Origin: Paenibacillus profundus
Lineage (GTDB): Bacteria; Bacillota; Bacilli; Paenibacillales; Paenibacillaceae
Assembly (NCBI RefSeq): GCF_021369635.1
Contig: NZ_JAJNBZ010000034.1
Span: 1-62,466 of the forward strand
Direction: 5' to 3'
DNA length: 62,466 nucleotides
The number at the start of each line of letters is the position of its first letter. Within the stretch, counting starts at the first letter, position 1. Made by a program: the position numbers and the translations under genes. Shown here piece by piece: positions 16,801-25,998 of the stretch. Under the pieces are notes generated by a model. That model saw nothing but the letters and a program-made list of their open reading frames with translations, ran no database searches and was not told the DNA's origin.

Positions 16801-19800
16801 CCTTCGCTTGCCTGAATATCCTGAACCCTGACATCCACCTTGACTTCTTTCGTCCAGATCGGAGAAGCATATACCCGATTGCCGTCCATTTGCGTAACTT
16901 TCACAAGGAACCATTGCTGTCCGCCGGGAACGGCAACCTCGGGATTCCATGAAAAGCGTTTGTTCTCATCCGTAAAAAGGTCGGGCTGTGTCTCCGGTGT
17001 AATGAAGTCGGCGACATGGCCGCCGTTCGTAATCAGTTCGACTTTTTTGATCCGCTCATCCGGTGTAAAGCCAGGTGGGAGATAGGTGTAGGGTTGAGCG
17101 GAAGTTCCGCCTATAATGGAGAAGGCAAGTGACTGACTGTCTACAATTGATCCCATATAATACCCGTTGGCCTTGACATCAAGCGTAAAATTCGGATTCT
17201 CCGACATATAAACACGCCGGTTCCGCATCGAATCGAGCAGCGATTCCCGGGTCAGTTGTTCGGCGACGACAACTGTGCGCCGCATCGTCTCGCCCCACAT
17301 CCCATTATGATGATCCTCCCCGAACGTCGGTGCAACATGCCATCCTAAATCCAATGTCTTATAATACAGATTTTCAATATTGGAATAGGTATATTGTCCG
17401 GAACCGTTGCCCACTTCAAACATCGTGAACAGTTTATCCACATCTTGGTCGTACGGAACGAATGCGTTAAATGGCGGGGTGCTTCCGCCCCAGTTCGGAT
17501 GATTGAATTGACCGATGAGGTCGTCGTAGGTTTTGGCCCATTTGTAGAATTGGTTCAAATTTTGATAGATGCCGTTATTTTGAATGCGATCGATAAAGTT
17601 CTCTGTTCCGAAAATATTGGAATGGCCCCACACCGTGGAGGTCATCTCATAGGAACGGAAGGCAACAAATTCCTCATCTTGTGTACTGTCTTCAGAGACT
17701 TGCTTCAGCTTCTGCCATGCGGAGGCAGCTTGATCCGCGCTGCCGGTCCGTTCCGGCATGCCTTGGCGATCGATGTTGTCCTTGGCCTCGCGGCTGCTGA
17801 CGTCGATGTCATGGGAATGATCTGTAAAGGCGAACCAGTCATAGCGATGCTTCTTGGCAGCGGCAATCGCTTGTTCTGGTGTTCCTTTCGCATCATGCGA
17901 AATGCCGGTATGATTGTGCGACGAGCCCCGGTAATGGTTCCCGCCTTCAAACGTCGGCAACACGCGGAACGTCCACGCATGCTTGCCTGCATTTCCCTTC
18001 GTATCTTTGGCTGTCACTTCTATTTTGTTGCTGCCCGTCTTCAAGTCGCTGTTCAGCTTGATGACGACCCTTCCGGCAGGCGCATCGAAGGCAGGAGCTA
18101 GCGGCTCGCCATTAAGCTGTGCCTGCACCGAGCCCACATCTATTCCGCTTGGATCGAAAATGTGTACGGAAATTTCCGGACGTCTGTTCTCCGTCTGAGA
18201 ATAGTCGGCAGGCAATTCTTCAGAAAACTCCGGACCTTCCTGATCTTCCACGAGCATAAGCTTAATCGGAGCGTCATCTGTGCCGGCTTGTTGCGTCTGC
18301 GTGCCTGCGATAGCTTTAATGTAATATTCCAATGCGGACCCAGGGATATCGGCAGCGTGAATGACGGCTTCATAATGGGAGCCGTCTTTAATTGTCATCG
18401 GAAGGACAGCGTAATCGGAGCTGCCTGCCTGGCGGTAGTAGAGTATAACGGACTCCGCATGGAATGATGTGGCCGCAAACTGTAGATCCATGCCGGTATA
18501 TCCTTCTGTGACAGGAGTATGTTCCAGCTGAAGAGAGCCGATGATGTCAGCCTCCTCACGCGGATATAATTCATATCCCGAATCGAAAGGAGCATACGTC
18601 TTGTGTTGTCCGACGATGCCCGTGAACCAGTATGATTGCTGCAGCAACAGCTTCCGTACGGCATCGATGCCTGTACCGTGGAATAGCTTGACGTTCATCG
18701 TTTGCCCGTTCTCGTCGGTAATCGTGACGTACGTGTCTGACGCGGAAGGAGACAGCTGAGATACCGTTCCGCGAATGGTCACGAGTCGTCCTTCATATGG
18801 CTCTGCAGCAGCATAGCGGTTCAGATCGGCGATGGTAAGCGCGACTGGCTCCGGAAGCGGCTCCTGCTTGATGGATGTGACGGATTGGGGGACGAGCAGC
18901 GTCATCCCATCGGCAAAATCGACCATCCCGGTGATGCGAAGCCTATCGCCGCGCTTGATGTCCAATCCGTGCGCGATTCCGTCCAACACTTTTACGCCGC
19001 CTGTGCCATCCTCAATGAAGAAGTTGCTGTTTCCCTCACCGAATAGCTGATTGTCAACGGTCACGATGCCCTCTACGGTCACTCGGGAACCTTGGTTAAT
19101 CGGGATGCCGCTGCTGCCGTTCACCCGCAGATCGGACAGCGGGATCATGCGATCAGAAGGATCGTGACCGTCAGCATCGACCCGGACCATGCGGCTCTCT
19201 TCGCGGCCAGCAAGGGTAGCGGACACATAGGCTGTATTCTTCTCGCTCGGATTATCGAATGAGATAGCAAAGGAACCGTCAGACTCCGCCTCTCCTGAAG
19301 CCGCCTCCGAATACAATCCGCCGTCCATTACATAAATCTTGACGAGAGAGTCGTGCGGCACCGCTTCAGAATGGCCATATACGGCTGTATAGACGGATTG
19401 GGTAACGGCGGAGTAGTTGTTCTCCAGCCGAATGAGCCCAGCGTTCGGTGCGGGCGTTATCAAGGCCGGCTCCGGTGCGGTGCCGGAATGACGGATGTAT
19501 ATGCTGTTGCCAGGATCGGCTATCGTGTGAATGACAAAATCCGCCCCGGTATTTTTTGTGAACCAGCCGTTGCCCAACCCGATGATACCCCGCGGATCGG
19601 TTCCTTCGTTTGTTTTGCGGAGCAACGTCCCTTTTTTAAACGCTTCCACACCGATGTGCTCCTCATCGCTATCTGGAGAAGGCGCGATGACGGGGCTGCC
19701 CCAATATTCGTTCGGCAGATTACTGTTGCTGTCGCTCCAAGTGAAAAAATCGACGACACTCGAATCGTCTTTGCCGCTAATCGTATCTTGCTTGTTGACC

Positions 19801-20240
19801 AGCGCGAGCTTCCCGCCGGCTTGCCCCGGATTGACGGAGGACGTATCATCGGCGGATACAGGCAGCGGAATGCCATTTGTACCGCTCCCGCCGGTAATTA
19901 AGTAATAGCCATGCGCCTTAATGGTGCCAGATAACGTTTTATTGTTGGAAGCGCCGGGCTTGGCGGAAAATATGGAATTTTTGGCGGCGTATTGAAGGGA
20001 CCATCCGCTCAAATCCACATCTTTGTCCGTCGGGTTGTAGAGCTCGAAAAATTTCGTGTTGTAAATGGCCCCGCTATTGCCGCCAGCCACATATACCTGA
20101 CTGAATACCACATGTGGAGCACCCGCTGCTTCGGTCCGCTGCAGGAGCCCCGGCGGAATCAGGGACGTGACGAACATAATGAATGCCAGCGTCAAGCCTA
20201 TCCATTTCCGGGTTATGTACTTGTTCCTCAATCGAATCAT
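13896..20240 (-). CDS. Giant SLH-anchored exoprotein: lamin-tail, OB-fold, PHP/CehA and GATase-like domains
   Basis: This is a 2114-residue secreted wall protein. In order: signal peptide (about 1-39, ending TEAAGA); lamin-tail domain (about 42-175, FFELYNPTDKDVDLSGWSL); beta-sandwich; two OB-fold regions (about 365-560) of the type found in YhcR-like exonucleases; a polymerase/histidinol-phosphatase (PHP, CehA/McbA) metallo-domain (about 770-1120) with SSHNHTGISHD, FTDHSHD and late FGEDHHN; a CARDB-like domain (about 1135-1250); a GATase/DUF4350-like domain (about 1255-1515, VLIISHPHKNKPF); another OB fold (about 1520-1700); a Gly/Ser linker; and three SLH repeats (about 1933-2114). It should be held on the wall polymer and hydrolyse an extracellular phosphate or nucleic-acid substrate (inference). 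AGGAGG precedes the ATG. Confidence 0.88.
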   Translation of the reverse strand: MIRLRNKYITRKWIGLTLAFIMFVTSLIPPGLLQRTEAAGAPHVVFSQVYVAGGNSGAIYNTKFFELYNPTDKDVDLSGWSLQYAAKNSIFSAKPGASNNKTLSGTIKAHGYYLITGGSGTNGIPLPVSADDTSSVNPGQAGGKLALVNKQDTISGKDDSSVVDFFTWSDSNSNLPNEYWGSPVIAPSPDSDEEHIGVEAFKKGTLLRKTNEGTDPRGIIGLGNGWFTKNTGADFVIHTIADPGNSIYIRHSGTAPEPALITPAPNAGLIRLENNYSAVTQSVYTAVYGHSEAVPHDSLVKIYVMDGGLYSEAASGEAESDGSFAISFDNPSEKNTAYVSATLAGREESRMVRVDADGHDPSDRMIPLSDLRVNGSSGIPINQGSRVTVEGIVTVDNQLFGEGNSNFFIEDGTGGVKVLDGIAHGLDIKRGDRLRITGMVDFADGMTLLVPQSVTSIKQEPLPEPVALTIADLNRYAAAEPYEGRLVTIRGTVSQLSPSASDTYVTITDENGQTMNVKLFHGTGIDAVRKLLLQQSYWFTGIVGQHKTYAPFDSGYELYPREEADIIGSLQLEHTPVTEGYTGMDLQFAATSFHAESVILYYRQAGSSDYAVLPMTIKDGSHYEAVIHAADIPGSALEYYIKAIAGTQTQQAGTDDAPIKLMLVEDQEGPEFSEELPADYSQTENRRPEISVHIFDPSGIDVGSVQAQLNGEPLAPAFDAPAGRVVIKLNSDLKTGSNKIEVTAKDTKGNAGKHAWTFRVLPTFEGGNHYRGSSHNHTGISHDAKGTPEQAIAAAKKHRYDWFAFTDHSHDIDVSSREAKDNIDRQGMPERTGSADQAASAWQKLKQVSEDSTQDEEFVAFRSYEMTSTVWGHSNIFGTENFIDRIQNNGIYQNLNQFYKWAKTYDDLIGQFNHPNWGGSTPPFNAFVPYDQDVDKLFTMFEVGNGSGQYTYSNIENLYYKTLDLGWHVAPTFGEDHHNGMWGETMRRTVVVAEQLTRESLLDSMRNRRVYMSENPNFTLDVKANGYYMGSIVDSQSLAFSIIGGTSAQPYTYLPPGFTPDERIKKVELITNGGHVADFITPETQPDLFTDENKRFSWNPEVAVPGGQQWFLVKVTQMDGNRVYASPIWTKEVKVDVRVQDIQASEGNIIAGNPAVLEALISNFGQGELERLQVQFYADEIKESHLIGTAEVASLSPKTVSRVQVTWNTPTGGDRNIIAVIANPPAGNAPENNQFVRTFHVKEQLGLTVMIDAAHGNENSTGDSGKYKDEFKKLTKLLRAEGYQVIENHQPLTQQALEHVSVLIISHPHKNKPFMESEQAAVAEFVNNGGSLMLASKSNNSTDPTMNNPLLERLGSVIQFNDDGVYDGSEDGNFWSNPASSLWSVRAHPEPVANYVTDFVRRVDYYSGASLMRLGQQPLADSDPVTIIARGNATSYQFNLASKGTAYDTSGEQGGTAIPLIASQEIGAGRIVVAGMNLFNDRQLDDTGEKNDNVRLAANLFNWLAHRGTKVVPIGDARTQPEGTDIVVEGTVTTAAGVFFDAFYVQDGTGGIMAFNEVPKDSLQLGDTVRIYGHVKVFEQNVEIMFDNFDKNVLKLNKVPGQPLEPKRITTGAAKDEANQGVLVKLSGVVKRVSSIPDHTIYVDDGTGEALIFIDGYIAEQSGQPPVLKPGDTLEAIGVTGKFSGGYWVRVRDTRELIKGKSEPDQPEGPGRDRPGERPDSGSGSSGSSSQGNGTSGSMVADPLPKPAQQFIVAEKDITGASAHGIRIALTMPDDITEIIMPLDTGDLLASKSLELSSKWWTARFPAEALQALSGMVAKDERADSHLSWRVNPLPDWLSLENAKSAKSGLTLSGSAYQLQLMIVKKNGDFVPVEKLVQPISVTWKLDGKPNPHLVGIYAIRNDGTLEYHGGSTGKGEITGAFDKLSKYAVLEYNKRYTDVSPAHWAHSIIQEMTAKQMLQGTGLTTFEPNRPVTRAEFAALLVKAFHLGKSGKAEFADVPAGKWYAEPIAVAVQAGIATGKSDNRFAPDEAISRQEMAAMLVRAYEAAAGMQAPRSGALTFRDQLDISPWATEYVTAAHALGLIQGRAENRFAPTGNTTRAEAAQAIANGLKLN

Positions 20241-20520
20241 TTCCTTTACCTCCTATATGAAATGGAATGAAGCTAAAAAAATGCCATACTCTATCGTATT
20301 GTAATTTCCAATTGTTATGAGGCTGTTAATTGCAGGAGGGGGATATGTAAAGTTATAATGCCCTGCTAATCTATGGAACGGGCCAAGGATCGATTACAAT
20401 ATAGGCAGGCACGATAGGGGACAGGGAGAGCAGTATGACACAGCCAAATTCCTATCGTCCGGGGATTGGATTCCCGGCAGCTAGCGGGGGACGGCCTATA
20501 TGAGCAGAGGGGTGAAGACC

Positions 20521-21489
20521 ATGCGCATCGGTATTATTGGTACGGGGTGGTTCAGTAAAGTACATGCTGGAATATTGTCAGGCATGGAAGGCGTGCAGGT
20601 AAAAGCTATTTGCGGGACAAGCGCAGAGAAAGCGCAGCAAATGGCCTCTCGCTACGGCGCATCGGGGTACGGACAATTGTCCGATATGTTGGATGGGGAG
20701 CGGTTGGATGCGGTCTATATTTGTGTTCCGCCCTTGGCACATGGGGAAGTGGAACGACAACTTTTGCAGCGGAAAATTCCATTTCTGGTGGAGAAGCCGC
20801 TTGGCATTGGCACGGAGGTGCCACTTGACATTTTATCAGGGATACAGTCCAGTTCCCTCATAACCTCTGTCGGTTATCATTTCCGTTACATGGAGACATC
20901 GCTCCGTTTGAAGGAAGCGTTGGCCCGGCAGAGCGCGGGCATGGCCGTCGGCCAATGGATGGGCAGCATGCCTCAAGTCGCGTGGTGGCGGAAGCAAGCG
21001 GGCTCGGGTGGCCAATTCATCGAACAGACGACGCATCTCGTCGATTTGCTGCGTTATTGCGCCGGTGAGGTGGAGGAAGTGCAGGCGCTGTATGGTCAAC
21101 GGATGCAGCGGAGAGAGGATCTGGGGGTAGAGGTGGCCGACGTGGGCACCGTGTCGCTCAGATTGCGCAGCGGCTTCATCGCCAACATTTCTAACACTTG
21201 CCTGCTGCCTACTGGGGTGAGTCGCGTAGGCCTGACCTTCTATACGGAAGAAGGCATGCTGGACTGGAGTCCAGAGCGGCTCCGCATGAGCGAGACAGGG
21301 CAGACAACCGAATGGCCGAACGGTTCCGATCCGTATGCGCTTGAGAGTGCGGCGTTCATTCACGCCGTTCGCACTGGAGATGCATCGCGTATTTTATCCG
21401 ATTATGCCGATGCATTCCGCACGCATCTCGTGACCTGCGCCGCTTTAGAATCGGCTGCTGCAGGCAGGCCGATACTGATAAGCGAGTAG
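20521..21489 (+). CDS. Gfo/Idh/MocA-family oxidoreductase
   Basis: The 322-residue NAD(P)-dependent sugar dehydrogenase starts MRIGIIGTGWFSKVHAG, a Rossmann GxGxxG motif, followed by VYICVPPLAHGEVERQLL and the family hallmark PFLVEKPLGIG (about 87-97), whose EKP lysine is catalytic. GGQFIEQTTHLVDLLRYCAG (about 160-179) contains the conserved histidine of the C-terminal substrate domain. The start at 20521 has GAGGGGTGA upstream; an in-frame ATG at 20500 is possible. It is divergent from the SLH protein gene and ends at a hairpin. The sugar substrate (inositol-, glucose- or amino-sugar-like) is unknown. Confidence 0.92.
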   Translation: MRIGIIGTGWFSKVHAGILSGMEGVQVKAICGTSAEKAQQMASRYGASGYGQLSDMLDGERLDAVYICVPPLAHGEVERQLLQRKIPFLVEKPLGIGTEVPLDILSGIQSSSLITSVGYHFRYMETSLRLKEALARQSAGMAVGQWMGSMPQVAWWRKQAGSGGQFIEQTTHLVDLLRYCAGEVEEVQALYGQRMQRREDLGVEVADVGTVSLRLRSGFIANISNTCLLPTGVSRVGLTFYTEEGMLDWSPERLRMSETGQTTEWPNGSDPYALESAAFIHAVRTGDASRILSDYADAFRTHLVTCAALESAAAGRPILISE

Positions 21490-21517
21490 AAAAATGCAGG
21501 TTAATAATTCTGAGAAA

Positions 21518-21557
21518 GGGGTGGTTCAAGCAGCAAGGCTGCGCTTGAAACCACCCC
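21518..21557. terminator. Hairpin terminator after the oxidoreductase gene
   Basis: GGGGTGGTTCAAGC (21518-21531) pairs with GCTTGAAACCACCCC (21543-21557) with one bulge. The plus-strand T tail is weak; on the minus strand TTTCTC follows, so it may serve both convergent genes. Confidence 0.6.
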
Positions 21558-21574
21558 GATTCATGTATCGTTCA

Positions 21575-21643
21575 TTACTCCAGCTTTAATTCAAGGAGAC
21601 CCAAGTCACGGATGTCGATGACCTGGTCGCCATTCAAATTCAT
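21575..21643 (-). pseudogene. Dockerin-like tail fragment downstream of the beta-propeller gene
   Basis: The minus strand just after the propeller gene's stop encodes MNLNGDQVIDIRDLGLLE and then stops. D/N-x-N-G-D-x-x-x-D-x-x-D is the calcium-loop pattern of half a type-I dockerin repeat. It lies in another frame from the preceding gene, with no ribosome site, and may be a detached C-terminal repeat. Short length makes this tentative. Confidence 0.4.
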
Positions 21644-21652
21644 ATGCCGATT

Positions 21653-23863
21653 TTACTCCTGCAGCCGATTTCCAATCTCTTTGGCGGCGGGCAGCTCCAT
21701 TTCGATCGCGGGTCTAGGATCTTCTCCTGCGTTGGAAATTGGGATTTTGATCAAGTTGGCTTGATCAATGTAATAAATATGCTCGTTGCCTTGCCCGTCC
21801 TTGGCCAGCGTCATAAAAGCAATTTCCTTGAATGTGCTGCCGTTATCCTCGGATAAAGTTACAAATTCCCACGTGTTCGGGTCGATAACGGTGATGCGAT
21901 CCGCCAAATCCATGTATAACAATCCGTCTTGCCCCCAATGCGGGTGGTAGGGGCGCCAGAAGCCGTAATTTTTAACATGCGGGTATATATTTTTATAGTC
22001 GAGGATGCGATACGTATCCGGGTCCAGCTTGAACAAGATTCCGTCGACCCCGCCCCATACATTGCCGTCTGGGCCAATGGACAAGCCGCTAATCATGACA
22101 GGCCGATCTAGATCGGGGATGTCCAGTGTGAATTCCGTTATTTTTTCTTTTTTTTCGACGTCCCACACGAACATTTTGGCCGTTTTTTCAGTCGCGGCAA
22201 TTCCCAGGCCGCCAAAGACGGTGGTCGATCCGAATATTTTCCCGTCCTTGTATGCCAAGCCGTTGATGCTCTGGTTGCGGACGACATTCCGGTATACTTC
22301 CTTCTTTCCCGTATCCGGATAATATAGAGTCAATGCGCCGCCTAATTTGCCGTAATCGGGAATTGTCCCCATCATGATGAAGTCATTCGTAGCCCGCATA
22401 ATGTAAGGGCGATCTTGCTCAGAGCCGATTTGGAACACGGTGTGCGCTTGTGGAACCGGCTTGGTCGTATCTAAGTTCTGAATGTGGCCTCCCGGATATA
22501 TGCCAAAATACATATCTTGGCCATAGGCAACCATGCCTTCCGCCTGTCCTAAGCCGAAGGTGGTGAATGCGTCGGTTCGCGGGTCGAACCTCACTCCGAT
22601 TCCGCCGGGATATCCGCTCATATATATGTTTCCGTCTGGACCGTTTTCCATATTGTGCAGCGGATTGGATGCTCCCTTGACGACGGATGGAAGATATTTG
22701 ATCTTCTCCGTGTCGACATTGAAGATGGCCGTCTTGCCGTCACGCAGTATCGTCACGAATGACATGCCGGGGAAATCGGGATCATCCTTGAACGCTACCC
22801 AGGCGGCTCCGCGGAAGGAGGTGCCATATTTCATGGCGGTCATGCGCGTCTCGAACGTAGTCAAGTCGATCTCTGTAATGCCCCCATTGGCGGGGATATA
22901 CACTTTGCCGTCCTTCGCTGCAAGCTGGTTAAACGAGAACACGCCCGCTCCTTGCGCGCCGCCAACGTTTTTCCCGACTTTGTGCGGCAGCCATTCGCTT
23001 TTGTCCAAATCATAGAACAACAAGGTCATGAGCGGATCGCCGAATTTCACGAGCAAATACCGATCTACGATCGCCATGTCATACGCAAACGGCACGTCTG
23101 CCGGAGCCACACCGAGGAGCTCTGCCACTTGGCTGGAAATCACCTGCTTCTCTCCGGTCTGAACGTTCAGCTTGACGATGGCTCCCGTGGAGCCGATGCC
23201 TGCAAAAATGTAACCGTTGTCATACGCCATTGAGCGCACGTATTCCTGGTCCTTCATCATGCGGCCATAATCATGGTACTTCTTCGCAATGGGATCATAC
23301 TTAAACACCTTCCCTTGTTGGAACGTGCCTCCGTATACGTTGCCATCCTCGTCGGTTACCAGGGACCAGATTGATTTTTCGCCTGGAAGCGGCTCTCCCA
23401 AGCTGCTTACGGTCTTCGTCCGGGGTGAATAGCTCCACAATTCTCCTCTAGTGCTGCCGGACATAATGGCTGCAATATAGACGGTTCCATCCGGGGCAAT
23501 TGTGTGGCGCCAGGACGTATGAACGCCCTCCAACCGAAAGGAGCGCAGCAGCTTGTTGCTCTGAATATCCACCACATTGAACACCGACGTATCGCCTTGC
23601 GCCGTGGAATACATCGTTGGCCGTCCATCCTCCATGCCCGAGACCGCATCGTTAATCGCAATTGTGAAGACGGGAACGCCCAAGTCTACCGGCTCGGCAA
23701 ATATTTTGTTTTTAAAGACAATCGATCCTGCCGGCGGCATTCCGCCAGGCGCTGCGCCGGTCGAATCTGCCGCGCCCGCGGGATTGCCGAATGCCAAGAC
23801 GGTCAGCATCGCCGCCAACATGGCGCTAATCCAGCTTATTCTTGTGTTCCATCGCTCTGTCAA
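21653..23863 (-). CDS. Secreted beta-propeller protein (YncE/PQQ-repeat-like)
   Basis: The 736-residue protein has a signal peptide (hydrophobic stretch then NPAGAADS, cleavage near residue 33) and a long series of 40-60-residue repeats of the kind DGTVYIAAI, DGNVYGGTF, DGKVYIPANGG, DGNIYMSGY, DGNVWGGVD and DGLLYMDL, each a beta-propeller blade. It is extracellular. Such proteins bind carbohydrates or proteins or act as lyases (Vgb/SMP-30-like), but no catalytic set is obvious. A TTG start at 23863 is preferred because AGAGGAGG lies six to seven bases ahead; an ATG at 23905 lacks a good site. A dockerin-like scrap follows the stop. Confidence 0.8.
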   Translation of the reverse strand: MTERWNTRISWISAMLAAMLTVLAFGNPAGAADSTGAAPGGMPPAGSIVFKNKIFAEPVDLGVPVFTIAINDAVSGMEDGRPTMYSTAQGDTSVFNVVDIQSNKLLRSFRLEGVHTSWRHTIAPDGTVYIAAIMSGSTRGELWSYSPRTKTVSSLGEPLPGEKSIWSLVTDEDGNVYGGTFQQGKVFKYDPIAKKYHDYGRMMKDQEYVRSMAYDNGYIFAGIGSTGAIVKLNVQTGEKQVISSQVAELLGVAPADVPFAYDMAIVDRYLLVKFGDPLMTLLFYDLDKSEWLPHKVGKNVGGAQGAGVFSFNQLAAKDGKVYIPANGGITEIDLTTFETRMTAMKYGTSFRGAAWVAFKDDPDFPGMSFVTILRDGKTAIFNVDTEKIKYLPSVVKGASNPLHNMENGPDGNIYMSGYPGGIGVRFDPRTDAFTTFGLGQAEGMVAYGQDMYFGIYPGGHIQNLDTTKPVPQAHTVFQIGSEQDRPYIMRATNDFIMMGTIPDYGKLGGALTLYYPDTGKKEVYRNVVRNQSINGLAYKDGKIFGSTTVFGGLGIAATEKTAKMFVWDVEKKEKITEFTLDIPDLDRPVMISGLSIGPDGNVWGGVDGILFKLDPDTYRILDYKNIYPHVKNYGFWRPYHPHWGQDGLLYMDLADRITVIDPNTWEFVTLSEDNGSTFKEIAFMTLAKDGQGNEHIYYIDQANLIKIPISNAGEDPRPAIEMELPAAKEIGNRLQE

Positions 23864-24170
23864 GAGTTTCCCTCCTCTAACTGATTCATCCAACATTCCA
23901 GACACGCATTAGTTCCAGACCGCTCGGTTGGAAGCGAATCTGCTGCAGGTATTCATGTGGGTTGCAAATCGTGGTATTCAGCAGCAGTAAATAATGGGCT
24001 GAGGCACTTGCTAGAATATAACTGGTTCATATAGATCTTACCTTGTTCGATAGAGGTGTCAACTGGCAGCCGATATATAGACACGTTAGAGACAAGTCAA
24101 AAAAGCTGAAAATGATGCCTGTTTCTGCATGCAACCATTTTCTGCAGCTGCCTCAATAAAACTTTCTTTT

Positions 24171-25079
24171 CTATAAATAAACATTCATGCGTCTATTAAA
24201 ATGTCGCCTCAAACCTTCGCCCAATATGTTGAAGGTTAATATGGAGAAGGCCACGGCGAGCGCCGGATAGAAAATAAAAGAGAATTTGCTTACATAGATT
24301 TCTGCCCGATGCTCCGCGAGCAGTGACACCCAATTGAGGCTTGTACTCAAAAACTTCATTGTGTAGTAATCGACCTCAACCCAATCATGGGTCAAAAATA
24401 TGCTCAGAACACCCAGTTGTCCGATCAGCAGCATCACTTTACCTAAGTCCAAGCAGAAATTGACGACGATTTCTGGAAGCAACGCTGGAAAATAGTAGCT
24501 TTTGGATAGCCGCCATGAGCTTAAGCCCAATCCTACTCCAGCTTCAAAAAAAGGCTCGCGCGTTATTTTATTAGTTTGCTCCTGCACCAAATGAGCGACG
24601 CGGCCGGTCTCGATGATCGCCAAAAAGAAAATGACCCATATAAGCCGATTGTTCGCGTATTGTATGAATGGAATGCTCAGCAGCAGGATGGCTGAAAACA
24701 CGGACGGCATGAAAGAAAACAGTTGATTTAAGCTGTTTACGATAAAATGGGCCACGCCCTTTTTTTTGCGGGCGAGCAGCCCCAATGGAATCGCGATTAG
24801 ATATCGCAAAAAAGCGACAGAAAATACGATTAGAATCGTCTCTTTCGTGCCAACGATAAGCTTGCTTAGATTGTCTACGCCGTTCCTGTCACTCCCCAAC
24901 GGATTGATGCTCGATGGCTCATACGGTGGCAGCAGAAGCTTCTTCTGTTCGCTCCATCTATGCTTCACTTCCTGCAGCCCTTTATCTACAAATGGCAGAT
25001 CGGGTCCGAAAAACATGACAAAGACAAGGAACGCGAGCATGAATCCGCCGATCCACAACGTAATGTTGCACTTCTTCAA
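24171..25079 (-). CDS. ABC transporter permease, oligopeptide (DppC-like) type
   Basis: The 302-residue membrane protein has about six transmembrane segments and the family landmarks NPLGSDRNGVDNLSKLIVGT (about 59-78; DppC proteins have LGTDxxGRDxxSRxxxG here) and a permease-domain loop near ITREPFFEAGVGLGLSSWRL. TTG at 25079 with AAAGGGGG upstream is the better start; the frame is open further upstream. It follows the DppB-like permease by about 13 bases. No binding protein or ATPase gene is adjacent, so either the pair uses partners encoded elsewhere or the system has lost parts. Confidence 0.8.
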   Translation of the reverse strand: MKKCNITLWIGGFMLAFLVFVMFFGPDLPFVDKGLQEVKHRWSEQKKLLLPPYEPSSINPLGSDRNGVDNLSKLIVGTKETILIVFSVAFLRYLIAIPLGLLARKKKGVAHFIVNSLNQLFSFMPSVFSAILLLSIPFIQYANNRLIWVIFFLAIIETGRVAHLVQEQTNKITREPFFEAGVGLGLSSWRLSKSYYFPALLPEIVVNFCLDLGKVMLLIGQLGVLSIFLTHDWVEVDYYTMKFLSTSLNWVSLLAEHRAEIYVSKFSFIFYPALAVAFSILTFNILGEGLRRHFNRRMNVYL

Positions 25080-25092
25080 TTCGTAGCCCCCT

Positions 25093-25998
25093 TTATCTTG
25101 GCTCAAAATGTCTTCTTGAAAATTGGCTTATCAGCTGGACGATAAGCACAAGGATCATGAAGCAAAATGAGATTCCTATAATCATGCCCGGATCGTAATC
25201 GAACCCAGTGCCGAATGATGGACTATAATCGATCGCTTTGAACAAACGATATGCCGCTCCCGGATAACTCATGAAATACTCGACCATTAATAGATTGGAC
25301 AAAATATATACGAATAAGGAAGACAGATGCGTTAATATCGTCCCAAAGCTATTGTAAAACACGTGCTTGTAAAAAATGAGGCGTTGGGTCAACCCCTTCG
25401 CTTTAGCCACTTGAATATATAATTTGCCTTCCTGTTCCGCGATGGACGCGCTCGTAATTCTTGCAATATACATAGTCGGGTAAATGGAGACCAGCACAGA
25501 TGGCAAAATAAAAGAGTACCATCCTTCCGAGGAAAAAAAGCGAATGAACGGGACATAGCGAATGACAAACCACTGTATTAACAGCAAGACCAAAAAGTCA
25601 GGCAACGATTGAAATAACCATGTCGTCCAATTGCCCAAAAAATTAAATCTAGTTCTGGACAACCTATAGTCCATCATACCTTTCATAACGCCCAGGCCGA
25701 AGCTTAACACCAACGCGGTTATAATGACAGCGAAGCTCTTGGACATGGCAATCAGGACGGCGGATTCGACGGTTTCGCCGTATCTGTTCAAGCCCAGACT
25801 TCCATTCTCTAGCAGCCCGTTGACCAATCCTTTTAGATTGTCGCCGTATTTGCCCCAACTGAAGTTATACTCGGCCGTCACCCTGTAATATTCCATCCCG
25901 ATATCCAGATCCCGGGGGAACAAGACAATGAGAATGACCATAATTAATGAAAAAATACTGATACATAATGATCTTAAAATCTGTGACCGCAGACTCAT
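25093..25998 (-). CDS. ABC transporter permease, oligopeptide (DppB-like) type
   Basis: The 301-residue permease has an N-terminal membrane anchor, an extracytoplasmic region of about 60 residues and five further hydrophobic segments. The segment ITSASIAEQEGKLYIQVAKAKGLTQRLIFYKH (about 179-210, with AKAKGL) is the cytoplasmic loop of BPD-type permeases of the DppB group. AGGAGG sits before the ATG. It pairs with the downstream DppC-like gene. It is diverged from classical DppB and has no neighbouring substrate-binding protein, so the substrate is unknown. Confidence 0.8.
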   Translation of the reverse strand: MSLRSQILRSLCISIFSLIMVILIVLFPRDLDIGMEYYRVTAEYNFSWGKYGDNLKGLVNGLLENGSLGLNRYGETVESAVLIAMSKSFAVIITALVLSFGLGVMKGMMDYRLSRTRFNFLGNWTTWLFQSLPDFLVLLLIQWFVIRYVPFIRFFSSEGWYSFILPSVLVSIYPTMYIARITSASIAEQEGKLYIQVAKAKGLTQRLIFYKHVFYNSFGTILTHLSSLFVYILSNLLMVEYFMSYPGAAYRLFKAIDYSPSFGTGFDYDPGMIIGISFCFMILVLIVQLISQFSRRHFEPR

